Origin: Cystobasidiopsis lactophilus
Lineage: Eukaryota > Basidiomycota > Agaricostilbomycetes > Agaricostilbales > Chionosphaeraceae
Direction of reading: 5' to 3'
Assembly (NCBI GenBank): GCA_001599975.1
Contig: BCIO01000002.1
Location: 4,128,878 to 4,192,877 of the forward strand
DNA length: 64,000 nt
The notes under the pieces: model-generated
What the model saw: only the letters and a program-made list of their open reading frames with translations
Database searches by the model: none
Told to the model about the DNA's origin: nothing
Translations under genes and position numbers: made by a program
Part shown: in pieces, positions 53,262-64,000 of the stretch
Layout of the letters: every line of letters begins with the position of its first letter
How positions within the stretch are numbered: the first letter of the stretch is position 1

Positions 53262-54120
53262 TGCTTGATGTCGAGAAAAGAGAAAGCCGACCAGACAAGA
53301 ACAGGGTAGAAGTTTGCTAGCAGATGCAGCGTCCGGGAACAAGAAGCGAACCAGCCAGATGAAACAGAGCTGCCCGAGGGAGCTGTTGGTCAACTGACTT
53401 GGCTTTGCTTACTTCATCCACTGGAAAGCATTCTAGAGGCAGCGCTGAACGAGTCTCGCAAAAGCTTGGGAGACGTCAAGCAGAAGCCAGAGCAGGGAGC
53501 CTGAGGGAGCGACAAGGACCGTCTGCGAGCAGTGGGCATGGTTCTGACATGCTGGGCGCGAAGGAATCACAAGGTAAGCGGCATCAAACCAAGTCAAGAC
53601 GAGTGCCAGAGCCAGTAGCCGCGGTCGCAGTTGGGAGAAGAAAGAGGGCGGCCGGCGGCGCAAGGACAGAAGGCGTTCGCCTGACGCCAAGACCTGTCTC
53701 CGCCTAACAATGAGCGGCCATACTTGCGACCAGATAACTGGGTACGGTTCATCATATGCTGCGGAGATGGGGCTCATTGCCGTGTTGTGACTTGGCATAT
53801 TCTTGTAGAACAAGTATGCCACCGTCGTCTACCTGGCGTAACGATTCCAGCACCGCTTAGTTTGTGACCATAGGTCTTCTACATATATAGACACAAACGA
53901 GGTTGAGATTAAGGTGCTGAACACAAGGCTGGAAGGTGGCTCTGCTCGCTCCTCCCAAGCTCAAGAACGTTGAGGTTCGAGGACTCTAATACGGCCTGGA
54001 AATACGAGAGGAGGGGCAGCAGCAAAGCGAATGCAAAAGTGCAAAAGGGTTTGGCATTCTTTGGCCGGCGGCAACGCATTCAGCAAGTGAACCCCGAAGG
54101 CATCACGGACAGCACAAAGG
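53262..54120. other. Intergenic with the second repeat copy
   Basis: About 860 bp between paralogues 2 and 3. It contains the 79-bp repeat and an open minus frame (53433-53822) with GERLLSLRRRPPSFFSQLRP, similar to the frame upstream of paralogue 1. It may be a remnant of another copy or a shared leader. Confidence 0.45.
53624..53702. repeat. 79-bp direct repeat, copy B
   Basis: This copy matches 52447-52525 without gaps. It sits about 360 bp upstream of the start of paralogue 2, whereas copy A sits 35 bp upstream of the start of paralogue 1. The differing distance suggests that the two copies have since diverged in structure. Confidence 0.7.
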
Positions 54121-54477
54121 TCAATAGCGCGATTCGGAGATCTCCACGTCGTAGCACTCCTTCCACCATTTCTTGAGCTGGGCAAAGTTGCTCGGTTTAA
54201 CGAGGAGGCCAGGAGATCCATGCTTTCCCCGTATAGTGCTGGGGATATCGGCGACCCAGATGTGGCCCAAATCGGAATTCTCGCCCAAAGAGCGAACTCG
54301 ACAAAGGTCGGGGCCCACGAAGGCCACCCAGCAGTCCAGGGCGGAACTCCATTCGATCTTGACCCCTTCGACGCGCTTTCCAACGACGACGGTGAATCGG
54401 TGGCCCTTCTCTTCGTAGACCAAAGGCTTGCGCAGGACCATGTTGGGATTCTCTGGGGAATTGGGCACGGCTGGCAT
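54121..54477 (-). CDS. Tandem paralogue 3 of the same small family
   Basis: The start MPAVPNSPENPNMVL (54477) gives 118 residues. The domain is VKIEWSSALDCWVAFVGP, then DLGHIWVADIPS, then GLLVKPSNFAQLKKWW. It ends ISESRY. It is the most diverged copy but keeps LGH, LVKPSN and the ES-x-Y end. The frame is open further upstream to 54621, where a hydrophobic stretch (ACALISLFLQAIPLCL) might be a signal peptide of an alternative start. Confidence 0.55.
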   Translation of the reverse strand: MPAVPNSPENPNMVLRKPLVYEEKGHRFTVVVGKRVEGVKIEWSSALDCWVAFVGPDLCRVRSLGENSDLGHIWVADIPSTIRGKHGSPGLLVKPSNFAQLKKWWKECYDVEISESRY

Positions 54478-54843
54478 GACGTGGCAGACTTGTCGGTGGC
54501 AAACCGCCAAGCAAGAAGGCGCGACGCTCGATGCCCTGAGCACCGCCTCTCGAGGGCGAAACCGACCCAAACATAGTGGAATTGCCTGAAGAAATAAAGA
54601 AATAAGGGCACAAGCTAGCATCAGCTAAGCGAAGTCGACGTTGGTAGCTGAGGGGGCATTCAAAGATTCAAAGCCGGGTTGCTCAGACTGGCTTGAGCAC
54701 TTGCACCGCCACACACGAACGCAAGCCAATTCCATTGAATCGTAAGCAGCAGGAAGCATCAACGAGAGCCAAAGCCAGCAGCCGCTTGAAGGAACGAGTC
54801 GCCGTCCCTCTCCAAACCTCGTCTTGTTGCGCCCGACCAGCCA
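54478..54843. other. Divergent promoter region, paralogue 3 / amino-acid transporter
   Basis: About 365 bp. Part could be coding if paralogue 3 starts at 54621. Otherwise I see nothing of note. Confidence 0.4.
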
Positions 54844-56800
54844 ATGTCCAGCGATGATGGCGACTCCGACTCGTCCTCCGCGTACCCTCCTAGACACGCC
54901 AGCCCAGAATACCGGCACCCAGCGGCCCAGCTCAAGTCGACGACGCTGAGCAAGGAGCACGCATTCGACGCGGACGGCGACGAGCTGACCGTCTTTGACG
55001 CGAGCGACATCCTGCCTTCTGCTTTGGAGATCCCAGACCTGGACGGGGATGCGCTCAGGGATGATAAGGACGTGGAGCGGGGGCCGGGCCAAGCTGAGGA
55101 GGAGGAGGAGGGGCCGCTGCTGGGCGGGTTGATGCAGGAGAGCCGGAGGAGAGGGTCGCTGTCAGGCTCAGCGGGGGACGGGGACACGCCGCTGTGGAAG
55201 GAGAAGGGCGGGACTCTGGCTGCTGGCATTGCTAGTGAGTACTTGCCTTGGTTAGATCCAATTGGGAACTGATGAACTGGCATCCAAACGCGCAGACATG
55301 GCGAATAGGTTCGTCCATTTCACTCCTGAAATCTGTCCATACACCGGCTCAGATCCGTCTGTTGTCGTGGTCGAACAGCATTCTAGGAGCAGGCATCGTC
55401 GGGTTGCCCTTTGCGATGGCCCAATCCGGCTTCCTCTCTGGCCTCCTGCTGCTCGTCGCTCTAGGCTACGTGACCGACTTCACGGTCCGGCTAATAGTCA
55501 TCAACGCCAAGCTCTCCTCCGCCACGACTTACATCGACATCATGTCCGCCGCCTTTGGGCCAACCGGCCGCTTCCTCTGCTCCCTCTTCCAATTCACCTT
55601 TGCATTCGGCGGCATGTGCGCCTTCTCCATCATCCTAGGCGACACGCTACCCCACGTCCTTCTCGCCCTCACGCCCTCTTGGCTCTCCAGCACCACCGTC
55701 TTCCAGTTCCTGACCAGCCGCAACTTTGTGATCTGCTTCTTCACGTTATCCATCAGCTTTCCCTTGGCGTTGTACAGGGACATCGAAAAGCTGTCCAAGG
55801 CGTCAGGGCTGGCGCTGGTCAGCATGGTCGTCATCCTGCTCGTCGTCGCTGTCCATGGGCCCGTGTTGGAGCCAGAGTGGAAAGGCCCAGCGGACGAGCG
55901 GTGGTCAGTCGTCAAGAGCGGGATCCCGTCTGCCAGTGGGTGTCGCTTTTGCACCTTAGACTTTGTTATTCGGCGAATCTAAGCCCGGCAACTCGCTCAC
56001 AGTCGGCGTCATCTCGTTCGCCTATGTTTGCCACCACAACAGTTCGTTTCTTTCCCTTGCTTTCTGCCCTTGTCCTACTCTGATCTTGTCGGTGCAGCTC
56101 GTTAGTGGCCTTTTTAATCTTTTAATCAATTCCACTTTGATTCGTCTAAGACGTTTGCCAATAGTCCTAATCTACGGCTCCCTCATCCAACCCACCCTCG
56201 ACCGCTTTAACCGGCTGGTGCACGTCTCCACCTCCTTCAGCGTCATAGCCAGCGTGACCATGGCCATCTGCGGCTTCCTCGTCTTCACCACCAAAACGCA
56301 GGGCAACATCCTCAACAACTTCCCGCCCGAGGACACGTGGGCCAACATCGCCCGCTTCTGCTTTGGCGCCAACATGTTTGCGACGCTGCCCCTGGAGTGC
56401 TTTGTTTGCAGAGAGGTGCGTTGTGGCCCTACTAGAGCAGACTCGCAGGAGTTTGCTCAAAACTTGCTGGACATCCGCACAGGTCTTGGAGACTTACTTC
56501 TTCCCGCAAGCCTCGTTCGACCTCCGGAGACACTTCATCACCACCACCTTGCTCGTCGTCATCAGCATGATCGTCTCCCTCTTCACCTCCGACCTCGGCG
56601 CCGTGCTCGAGATCGCAGGGGGGTGCGGCGCCGCGCTGTTGGCCTACGTCTTCCCAGCGGCGTGCTATTTGAAGCTCGCGAGCGACTTGAGCAGGGGGAA
56701 GAAGGTGGGCGCTTGGGCGTGCTGTGTGTTTGGGGTGTCGGTCGCCGTCCTGGTGGCGGTCAAGGTGCTCGTGAAAAGCTACTCGCACGATGCATTATGA
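54844..56800 (+). CDS. Vacuolar amino-acid transporter (AVT/SLC38 family)
   Basis: Several exons encode about 11 hydrophobic segments. An acidic N-terminal tail of about 130 residues (MSSDDGDSDSSSAYPP, ELTVFDASD) precedes the signature NMANSILGAGIVGLPFA. The Asn-Met-Ala-Asn-Ser part of this signature comes from a 13-nt micro-exon (55296-55308) between two introns. TTYIDIMSAAFG, the block SFAYVCHHN, and PTLDRFNRLVHVSTSFS follow. The last helices are VVISMIVSLFTSDLG and VLEIAGGCGAALLAYVFPA. The family exports neutral amino acids from vacuoles or moves them at the plasma membrane. It most resembles Avt-type carriers; the exact paralogue is not clear. Confidence 0.8.
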
Positions 56801-57023
56801 ACGAACACGAAAACCCATCGACGATACAGCTGTGTCTTCGCGCGGATCAGAAGGCAAAGTAGAAGGTTCGTCTCGATGCATGACAAGCAGAAAGTATGTA
56901 GACCCAAGCAAAATTACAAGGAGGCATGATCATATGCAAACAGGCCGCTGCGCGGAACTCTAGTGTGGATATGGAAGATGCTAGGGAGGCAGGTGAGGGG
57001 TAAAAAAAGACGAAAGAAACACT

Positions 57024-60000
57024 TCATGCAGCCGGTGAGGTGGTGGCGGGGGAAGATGAGCCGCCCGCCTTCGGCTTGCTGTCGCCGCTGAATCGAGGGA
57101 CGACGTTGATAAAGCTCTTGATCTGCTCCCAATCCCTGGCCAGGCCTTCGACAAAGGCAATGTGGAATGGTAGCCTGGATGTGGTGGGCCCGACCAAAGC
57201 CGGGTAGCGCGCTTGGCCAAAGTAGAACAGGTCGCTAAGGTTTTGGACGATGTCTTGGACGTGCGAGACTAGGCCGATGTTCAAGAGCGAAGGAGGGGAG
57301 GAGTCGACATGCAGGAGGTGGAATGTGAAGGACGGGGAATAGGTCACCGAGCTGGGCTGACGCAGCTCGGCGAGCGTGTTGATATAGACCGAGGCGTTGG
57401 CGATAGATGACAGAGACGAGGTGCCGGCGGCAGAGGGGTGAAAGAGGAACGACGCGTGCGAACAGAGGTCGTGGGACACATCAAAGAACAAAGGGTCGCT
57501 TGGCAAAACGTCCGCTTGGCCTTCTTCATAAGCGTCCTCGATGGGAGGCGGGGTAGAGAAGGGCGGTAGCGAAAGCGGCAAATAGTCGGACCGCGTCTCG
57601 ATGCAGGCAAGCGTCACATGCAAAGGCCTTGCAGGGTTGAGGCGCTTTGAAGCCAGCAGCGTTTGCCAGGCTGAACGCAACGACTCAGTACAGGATCAGC
57701 GATGGACAAAAAGGCTTGACGCACCATGGACTTCAGCAGAATTGGGCTTGCCCAAGATTTCGATGACTATGCGCCACTCGATGCTGGCCAAATCGGCTTG
57801 AGCGATGATCATGGTCCATACAGCACCGACTTTGGCCGTGGCAGAATCATCAGTGACTGGAACGACCCTGGAGAAGGCGCCTTCTGCGTGGTCGTCGAGG
57901 ATGAAGACTGCGATCCAGTTGCTGCCATAGGTCGAGGCTGTATAGGCGACGTGTAAGATTCGGTGGCGATCCAAAACGTCCATCACCGGAGGTGGCCACT
58001 CGGAGGAAAGCTGGACCGGTCGCCTGAGTTCAGCTGGTGCGTCCAGAGTGAACGCCCGCCGATTCCACATTGGAGTGAAAGGCAAATTGGAAGGAGGCGG
58101 AGCCGGCGTCGGCGAAGCTGGTGGAGTTGGCGTTTGGGTCGGGGTGGCAGCCATCGATGGGACAGATTCGTAAATCGACAAAGCCAGCGACGCCAGCGTG
58201 GCCGGTGTAAGGTGATAAGTCAGAGGGAGAAGCTGAGTCGCTCCCTTGTTCGGCGGGAGCTGAAGTGCCAAGGAAGCCGGCTTGACTTCGCCTTCCTCCA
58301 AGGACCAGAGCAGCACCAACGGCTCGCCGACTTGGATGCTTTGCCGAAGTGCGCTTTGGAGGTCTTGCTTGACTGTAGGCCAACAGACATAATGTTTAGG
58401 CTCGGGGCACATAGAGGTGTCTTTGGCACTTACAGGCATCAGTGGCTGAATTGAAATGCCCGGATGCAAAGACGCCCTTCTCGGCCGATCCATGGCGCAG
58501 GATGCTCATCTTGCCAAAGCCGCTTGTCTAAAGCAAATCGATTAGCAAGCAACAAGACCTTACGAAGGACCAAGCCCACTTGGTACACAAAGCTCAGGTT
58601 CTCCAGCACGACTTGAGCCGCCTCGTCGTCGGCCTCTGGCTGAGGAATGTAGGCGGCCACGACGACGTCCTTGTGCCCATACAGAGGACTTAGCGAAAGC
58701 TTGCTCCAAGACCGCAAAGCCGTGATGTCGAGAGAAACGACAGAGTTGAACCTGCCCACACGGACAGAAGGTCGAGGCAGAAAAACCAGATCCGAAGTGG
58801 ACGTGCCCAGCGTCTGAGAGAGTGCAGCCGAGACAGTGTTGGTCAGGTGGGTAGTTGGCAGAGGCGTCGAAAACACTTTTTGGGTTAAGAAGAACTGGGC
58901 CACGTTATCAAAAGCGAATGGGGAAAATGACGCTTCGCTTTTCCCAGAGACCGAAGCCGCCAGAGAGTTGACAGCGATCGGGGCCTTCAAGTCAAACCGG
59001 GTGAGCAGGAATTCGGGCGCGAGGATGGGCACAACAGATAACTTTGTTGGCGTGGAAGCTGCTGCCAAGTTGTCCTCCTCTCGCTCATCCTCCGTTTCCG
59101 ACTCGGCGCCCAAGTCGATGCACTGGAAGCGCTTCACCAGAGTTTTGGCGGCTGCCAATTTCGTAGGGAGCATGCCCAGCCCCGTCGACTTCGCCGGCCA
59201 CCAGAGGCTCTTGGTCACACGACCCTCGGTTGCTGGAGGCTTGGCGGCGACCGCGGACAGCTTGCGCTTCTTGTCCCCCTTTTGCTTTTCCGGCTCGACA
59301 TTCTCGATCGCATCTTCCAAAGCATACTTGCCTTTGCCTTGATACGCATTGGAGGACAAAGACACGTCCAGTTTGAGAGGGGCGAATGAGCCATTGCCCC
59401 GTGAGCGAGGGCTGTTCCCTTCTCGGGCCGGCGACGCGCGGTCGATGTTGTCGTCCAGAGGAGCCAGTGGCTCTTGCGGGGTGAATGGTGTTTGCGCGCT
59501 CTTATAGGGAGAAAGAGAGTTGAAGGGAAAAGGCGAAGCGCCGAAGAGAGCAGAATAGGACGGGGATGGTTCGGCTGCGCTAGAAGCCGGCGGGTCTGGT
59601 GGCTTCATGGGAGACGGCACGTCTGTCAAGAAGCCGGGAGACGTCAACGAGCCAGGCGACGGCTGACCAAAGCTGGGGGAGCCGAAAAAGTCGAGCGCGC
59701 CAAATGGGTTGCTCGAACTGTTGGACGTCGCGATGGGCTGGGTCGAGGGCTTGACCGAGGGTGCGTCGAAAAAACTGAAGTCGTCTTCTGTCACGCCGGT
59801 CGTGAACATGTCAAAGTCATTCATGCCAGAGTCTTGATTCGAGACGTAGTGGTTCCACTGGTTCTCGGGTTCGGGCTCTTGGAAGATGTCCATGTCGCTC
59901 CAGGTGGACTTTGGCAGCGGCTTTTCCGACATAATCGGTGCTGGCAGTGGCGGGGGGCCTTCTCCTGGCTGGTCTGGCGGCGTTGGGTAGACCGGCATGG

Positions 60001-61795
60001 GCTGGGCGGCCAAACTCTTGCTGTCGATCCCCATCAAGCTCAAAGGAGCAGCCGGGCTAGCACCTTGCAAAGATTGCGGCGTAAAAGCTTCTAAAAAGTT
60101 AATGGGCGGCGGCAGGGCGACAGGCAGTGTTGGTGGGGCAGGAGGAGGAGCTGGCGTCGTCGGCGCTGGGGTCGGAGCTTGAGATTGGGCCTGGTCTACC
60201 AGCCGCTGCCGCTCGCGTTCCTTCACCAACTCTTCAATGTACTGCCCCGTCGAGGTGGACACGTCTTGCATGCCTTTGGGCCGCCCCGTCTCCGCTTTAG
60301 ATGTGGCCGCAGCTTCATTGGGCCTGTCAGTTCTCCAAAAGGATATAACAGTCAGGTCCAAAGTCCGACAAGGACGGAGATGAACTGACGGTGCTCGGAT
60401 GCAGAACGAAGCCGGCCAAGCGACCTCCTTGCCTTCCCACAAGCAAAGCAGCCAATTCTCGTCCGCGCCCAGCTCGCGCGGTAAAATCTTGCCGAACACC
60501 TCGCGCCACTGGGCAATGTTTCGTCTTTCCGCTTCGAGGTCGATATAAACGTTGCGGCTCTTCGAATACTTAGTGGCCTCGACCCAGGCCGACTCTTGGC
60601 CGTAGGGCCGAATGTAGGACACCTCGAGCTTTAGCGGGCAAATAAGGAGCAGATCATCTTCTTTGAGGTCGCGCCAGGAGCGAGTGCAGGGGCTTTGGTT
60701 GGAAAGCTGGAGCGAGGGGGAGATGACGAGGCCCTCCCAGCTGAGAGAGATGGCAATTCGGACGGAGATGCACGACTCGAGGTCGGGCAGGTACAAGGCC
60801 GTGTCGTGCGCAATGGGCAGCCAAGAGGGCGACTTGGCGAGGGCGTGGAGGATCTGATGCTGGACAGCGCGTAGGAATGTCCGAGCCGCCGGGTGGGCGG
60901 CGGCGGTGTCGAGCTTGAGGGAAGAGGGCGCCGTTTTGGCTGTGAACTTGAGCGGGTACTCGGTCTTTGAGTCTATCAAGGCCGGGTAGAGCGTGCCAAA
61001 AGTGAAGCTCTCGCTCTCGACGTCTGCGGGAGACCTTTTGAAAAAGGAAGGCTATGAGGTAAGAGAAACAAGCGACTCACGAGTCAGCTCGTGAATGTGC
61101 TGGCCCAATGGCTGCGTGTTCCAGATGCGGTGGTCCATGTCGAACACCCAAAGCGAGCGCTTTAGCTTGCCCTTGACCATTTGGGAGTCGATGAAGCAAA
61201 CGCGGGGCGGGACTCCCGGCAACAGGGTCGGAGCGGACGGCGATGGCGGCGCGCTGGCTAGCTGGCTCTCGATGGCCATTTTAGCTCGTTCAAACGGGTC
61301 CGAATCCACCGGGGGGTGCGAGTCGAGCCAATCTTTGACGGAAGTGAATTCTTGGAAAGCTGCCGAGTCCAGCCGCTGCCGCTTTCGGTGGTGGGCGTCC
61401 GGGTCGACGTAGGGCTTGGGCAGAGTGAGTGCAGGCGCGACAGGCGTGCTGGCAGAGGACGCCGCCAACTGGACTTGATCGGCAGGCACGACGAGCTGGT
61501 ACTTGCGCCAGTGGACGGACCAGCCTGGCGAGTTGGACGCTGCTTCCGGCAAAGGGATGTAGGTGATTAAAGATCGAGCGCCACTGGGCAAAACAGGCGT
61601 CGGGTCAAGCGAGGGCGCAGCATCGTGATCCAAGGCCGAAAGCCTGCTGGGGCCGGCGGAGGCGTTCAGGGCGCTGCTGGCGTAAGAAGCGGTGGAGGAG
61701 GCCAGGTTGGAGGTAGCCAAAGGTGAAGCGGCTGGTGATCTGAAGGGACTCGCGCCGTAGCCTTTGACCGAATTTGACAAAAAGGGCGAGTTCAT
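57024..61795 (-). CDS. MED13: Mediator kinase-module subunit Med13 (Ssn2/Srb9)
   Basis: About seven exons span some 4.7 kb, giving roughly 1,480 residues. The start MNSPFLSNSVKGYGASPF is followed by LITYIPLPEAASNSPGWSVHWRKYQLVV, the Med13 N-domain opening. The large middle part includes PAARTFLRAVQHQILHALAKS, LCLWEGKEVAWPASFCIRAP and a low-complexity linker (DIFQEPEPENQWNHYV). The C-terminal PIWI-like half reads YVCWPTVKQDLQSALRQSI, LVLLWSLEEGEVKPASLAL, then HRILHVAYTASTYGSNWIAVFI and LPFHIAFVEGLARDWEQI. Med13 links the Cdk8 kinase module to core Mediator. An ATG at 61795 is chosen because the longer frame begins with TTG. Confidence 0.8.
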
Positions 61796-62298
61796 GCTGG
61801 GCTGGGCGGAGAGAGGCGCACGAACATTTTCAGAGGAGGTGGCCTCATCCAAGCCGAAAGAGGACAGCTCACCTGGCTGTGGCTATCTGTATACTCTGTT
61901 TAAAGCTGAAAAGGGGCTATAGGAGGCCCATGGTGAGGGCAGAGGCGGCGAGAATGGAATTAGAATGCTGGCAAAGGTGAGAAAGCGCGCCAGCTCAGAA
62001 TCGGCGGTGGCGCGACCGTGCGATTTGCTGAGGCAGTAGTGGCGATGAGCTCTTAGGGTAAATAGAGTCAAATGAGAGAGATCCGCGAACAGAAGCAGAC
62101 CAAGAGCATCAGACGAGCTCTCCCGCAAGGCGAGATCCCGGCGCACCCTCCCAGCGACATCCCTCGAGTTCGCTCGACCACAAGGCCTTGTGCACTCATT
62201 CAGCCAATCGTGCTGCCTAGATCTCACTTCTAAGTGCGTCCCAGCGTCGCAAAGTCTGCTTGGGTGGCGATTGGGCTGACCGAGGGCGGCGCACGCAG
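61796..62298. promoter_or_regulatory. Divergent promoter region, MED13 / DUF2433 gene
   Basis: About 500 bp between two divergent genes. A Pol II promoter for both is expected; no distinct box was noticed. A 5' exon of MED13 may lie at its edge near 61890. Confidence 0.4.
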
Positions 62299-64000
62299 AT
62301 GAACGGACAGATCCTCTCGGCTTCGAACAAGGTCGATGTGATTGACACGGCAGGGGTGGGCCGCTCTGCCTCGCATTTCACATCGACTGGCCTCTCTGAT
62401 CGTACTGCTGCAGGGCCGGATCCTCTGTGTGGCGGATGTTAGAGGTGGGCAACTTTTTTCACGCATTGGCGGTGGAAACCCCTTCTGTGTGCTCGCTGCT
62501 GGCCGCCACACCTCTTGGCCAGCGATGTGACTGGCTTCTGGGGGCTGCCAGCACCATTTTGAACCTGGGGCAAGAGCTGACCAAAATTTTGCGGTGCGAT
62601 TTTGACAGGCAAACTCTCGACCCTCAACGAGCTTGCCGCTGAGCACAATGCCAAAGCCATCATCCACACTGGCGACTTTGGCTTTTACGGTGCGTTGCGG
62701 CTTGTCCACTCTAGCCAGAGAATTGTTGAGTTGATCTCTCGCGCACGAGAACAGACAGCACGTCGCTGCCCCGGATCACCGACCGCACGCTCAAGCACTT
62801 GATTCAATACTCGAATGCCATCTCGCCCGAGCTCAAAGCGTCCCTCATGGCCCCCAACATGCAACCCTCTCAAATCAGGCAGATCCTCGGCAACCCTCAC
62901 CACCCAACGCTGGAAGCTGGCAGCAGCTCCGCCCCCTCGGCTTCTGCCTCCAGCTTTGCGCTGTCCGAGTTCCCAAAGCTGCTCACCGGCGAGCTGACCT
63001 TCAACGTACCCGTGTATACCGTTTGGGGCGCCTGCGAGGATGTGGGCGTGCTGGAGAAGCTCAAGACGGCGCCACCCGGCCCAGTGACCGTCCCGCCTGC
63101 CCACGCTCCTCATCGCCCGTCCGGCCAATCCGACTACTCCATTCCCAACCTTGCCGTCCTCCACGAGGCCTCGACCCGCACTTTGGTCATTGGCGGCATC
63201 CGCTTGCGGCTGTTTGGTCTCGGTGGCGCCTGCGTGGCCCACAAGATGTTCGACAATGGCGAGGGCCAAGCGACCATCGCAGGTGGCGGAGGCACCATGT
63301 GGACCACCATGCTCCAGATCGGCGAGCTCGTCGACACGGCCGCCAGGGCGTTCGACCCTACCGAGACCCGCGTGCTCGTCACCCACGCCTCTCCCGGCCG
63401 CGACGGCCTGCTCGCCCAGCTGGCTTTGGCCCTAAAAGCCGACCTCACCATCTCGGCTTCCCTCCACTTCCGCTACGGCGTCTCCTACAACGAGTTTTCT
63501 GTCCAGCACGATGCCATCGCGTACAAGAACAAGTTTGAGCATGCGAGGGCCGGCTTCAACGAGGTCTGGGAAACGGTCAAGAACCAGGTCGAGTCGGTGA
63601 TAGAGTGGGTGTCTCCTTGGCCACTTCAGCACATTGTGCTCAGATTGTGTTCTACACTACAGCGAGGGCCAGCGCAAGTTCCTTAACAACGCGCTCGCCG
63701 TCACCAACCGCATACCCGGCGAGATGTCAGCCAATGGCCAGTCGATCGAGGAGGCCGCCTGGAAGAATTCGTGGAACTGGAACCTGCCCGACGCCGCGTT
63801 CGGAAGCCTGATCTTGGACATCCGGGACGGCCGCGTCAGCTCCGAGCTGCGTTCGCAAGGTGAGTTGTGTGTCTTTCAAAAACTCCGATCAGCATCTAAT
63901 ATCAGAATATCAACGCCTTACAGGCTTCAACTTTTCATACCGCACTGCTCCTGCACCTCCCACTGGCCCCTCTCGCGGCGCCACCCCGGCTGGCCCTTCC
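62299..64000 (+). CDS. DUF2433 phosphoesterase-like protein (partial, 3' end beyond window)
   Basis: Exons 62299-62331, 62414-62444, 62609-62689 and 62755 onward are placed; the frame continues past 64000. It starts MNGQILSASNKGRILCVADVRG, then IIHTGDFGFYD, then LTGELTFNVPVYTVWGACED. Later blocks are GGIRLRLFGLGGAC, RVLVTHASPGRDGLLAQL, ISASLHFRYGVSYNEF and AWKNSWNWNLPDAAFGSL, all typical of DUF2433. The GDFGF and THASPG motifs look like those of metallophosphoesterases (Asp and His metal ligands). The biochemical role is not established. Gly/Pro/Thr-rich sequence begins at the window end. Confidence 0.75.

Noticed and set aside
1-64000. Mobile elements or LTR remnants
   Set aside because: No reverse transcriptase, transposase, long terminal repeats or target-site duplications were noticed anywhere in the window.

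Overview
The window is nuclear DNA of a fungus, most likely a basidiomycete yeast or a relative in Pucciniomycotina. The evidence is GC-rich, tightly packed genes on both strands, many short introns (about 45-70 nt, GT-AG with CTNAC-like branch sites), and core genes that read best as eukaryotic fungal families. I see no transposon, LTR element, viral remnant or CRISPR array. Exon boundaries were placed by eye from frame, splice sites and family resemblance, so spans are firmer than individual junctions.

Layout. 1-13 kb: the 3' end of a YABBY/HMG-like gene; a coilin-like gene (minus); a small membrane protein sharing its promoter; TDP1; a SET-domain protein; the G-patch protein PXR1; the tRNA pseudouridine synthase PUS9 (minus); a basic nuclear protein (minus). 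13-25 kb: an Nha1-type cation/proton antiporter, two orphan genes, a Myb/SANT protein (minus), the SAGA bromodomain subunit SPT7, and a Ser-rich secreted surface protein. 25-35 kb: an aldo-keto reductase (minus), a Kex2-type secreted repeat protein made of duplicated exons, a five-helix membrane protein resembling the TMD0 of ABCC transporters (minus), KRI1, then a gene-poor stretch with one possible small gene. 35-51 kb: the tether USO1/p115, an orphan (minus), a TEX30/KANL3-type hydrolase (minus), an F-box/LRR-like protein (minus), a GNAT acetyltransferase, an intron-containing tRNA, a class-III aminotransferase, a beta-grasp (PB1-like) protein (minus) and a GT32-type Golgi glycosyltransferase (minus). 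51-64 kb: three tandem paralogues of an unrecognised small family (minus), a vacuolar amino-acid transporter, the Mediator kinase-module subunit MED13 (minus) and a DUF2433 phosphoesterase-like gene that runs off the end.

The genes do not form one pathway. Most are housekeeping: RNA biology and ribosome assembly (coilin, PXR1, PUS9, KRI1), transcription (SPT7, MED13, Myb), DNA repair (TDP1) and membrane traffic or transport (USO1, NHA1, AVT, GT32). The accessory and least described parts are the secreted repeat gene at 28.3-29.3 kb, the tandem family at 52.1-54.5 kb, the stand-alone TMD0-like protein and the tRNA with a long intron. Other points of interest are a stop codon inside the TDP1 reading frame, a 13-nt micro-exon in the amino-acid transporter, and two GC-AG introns.
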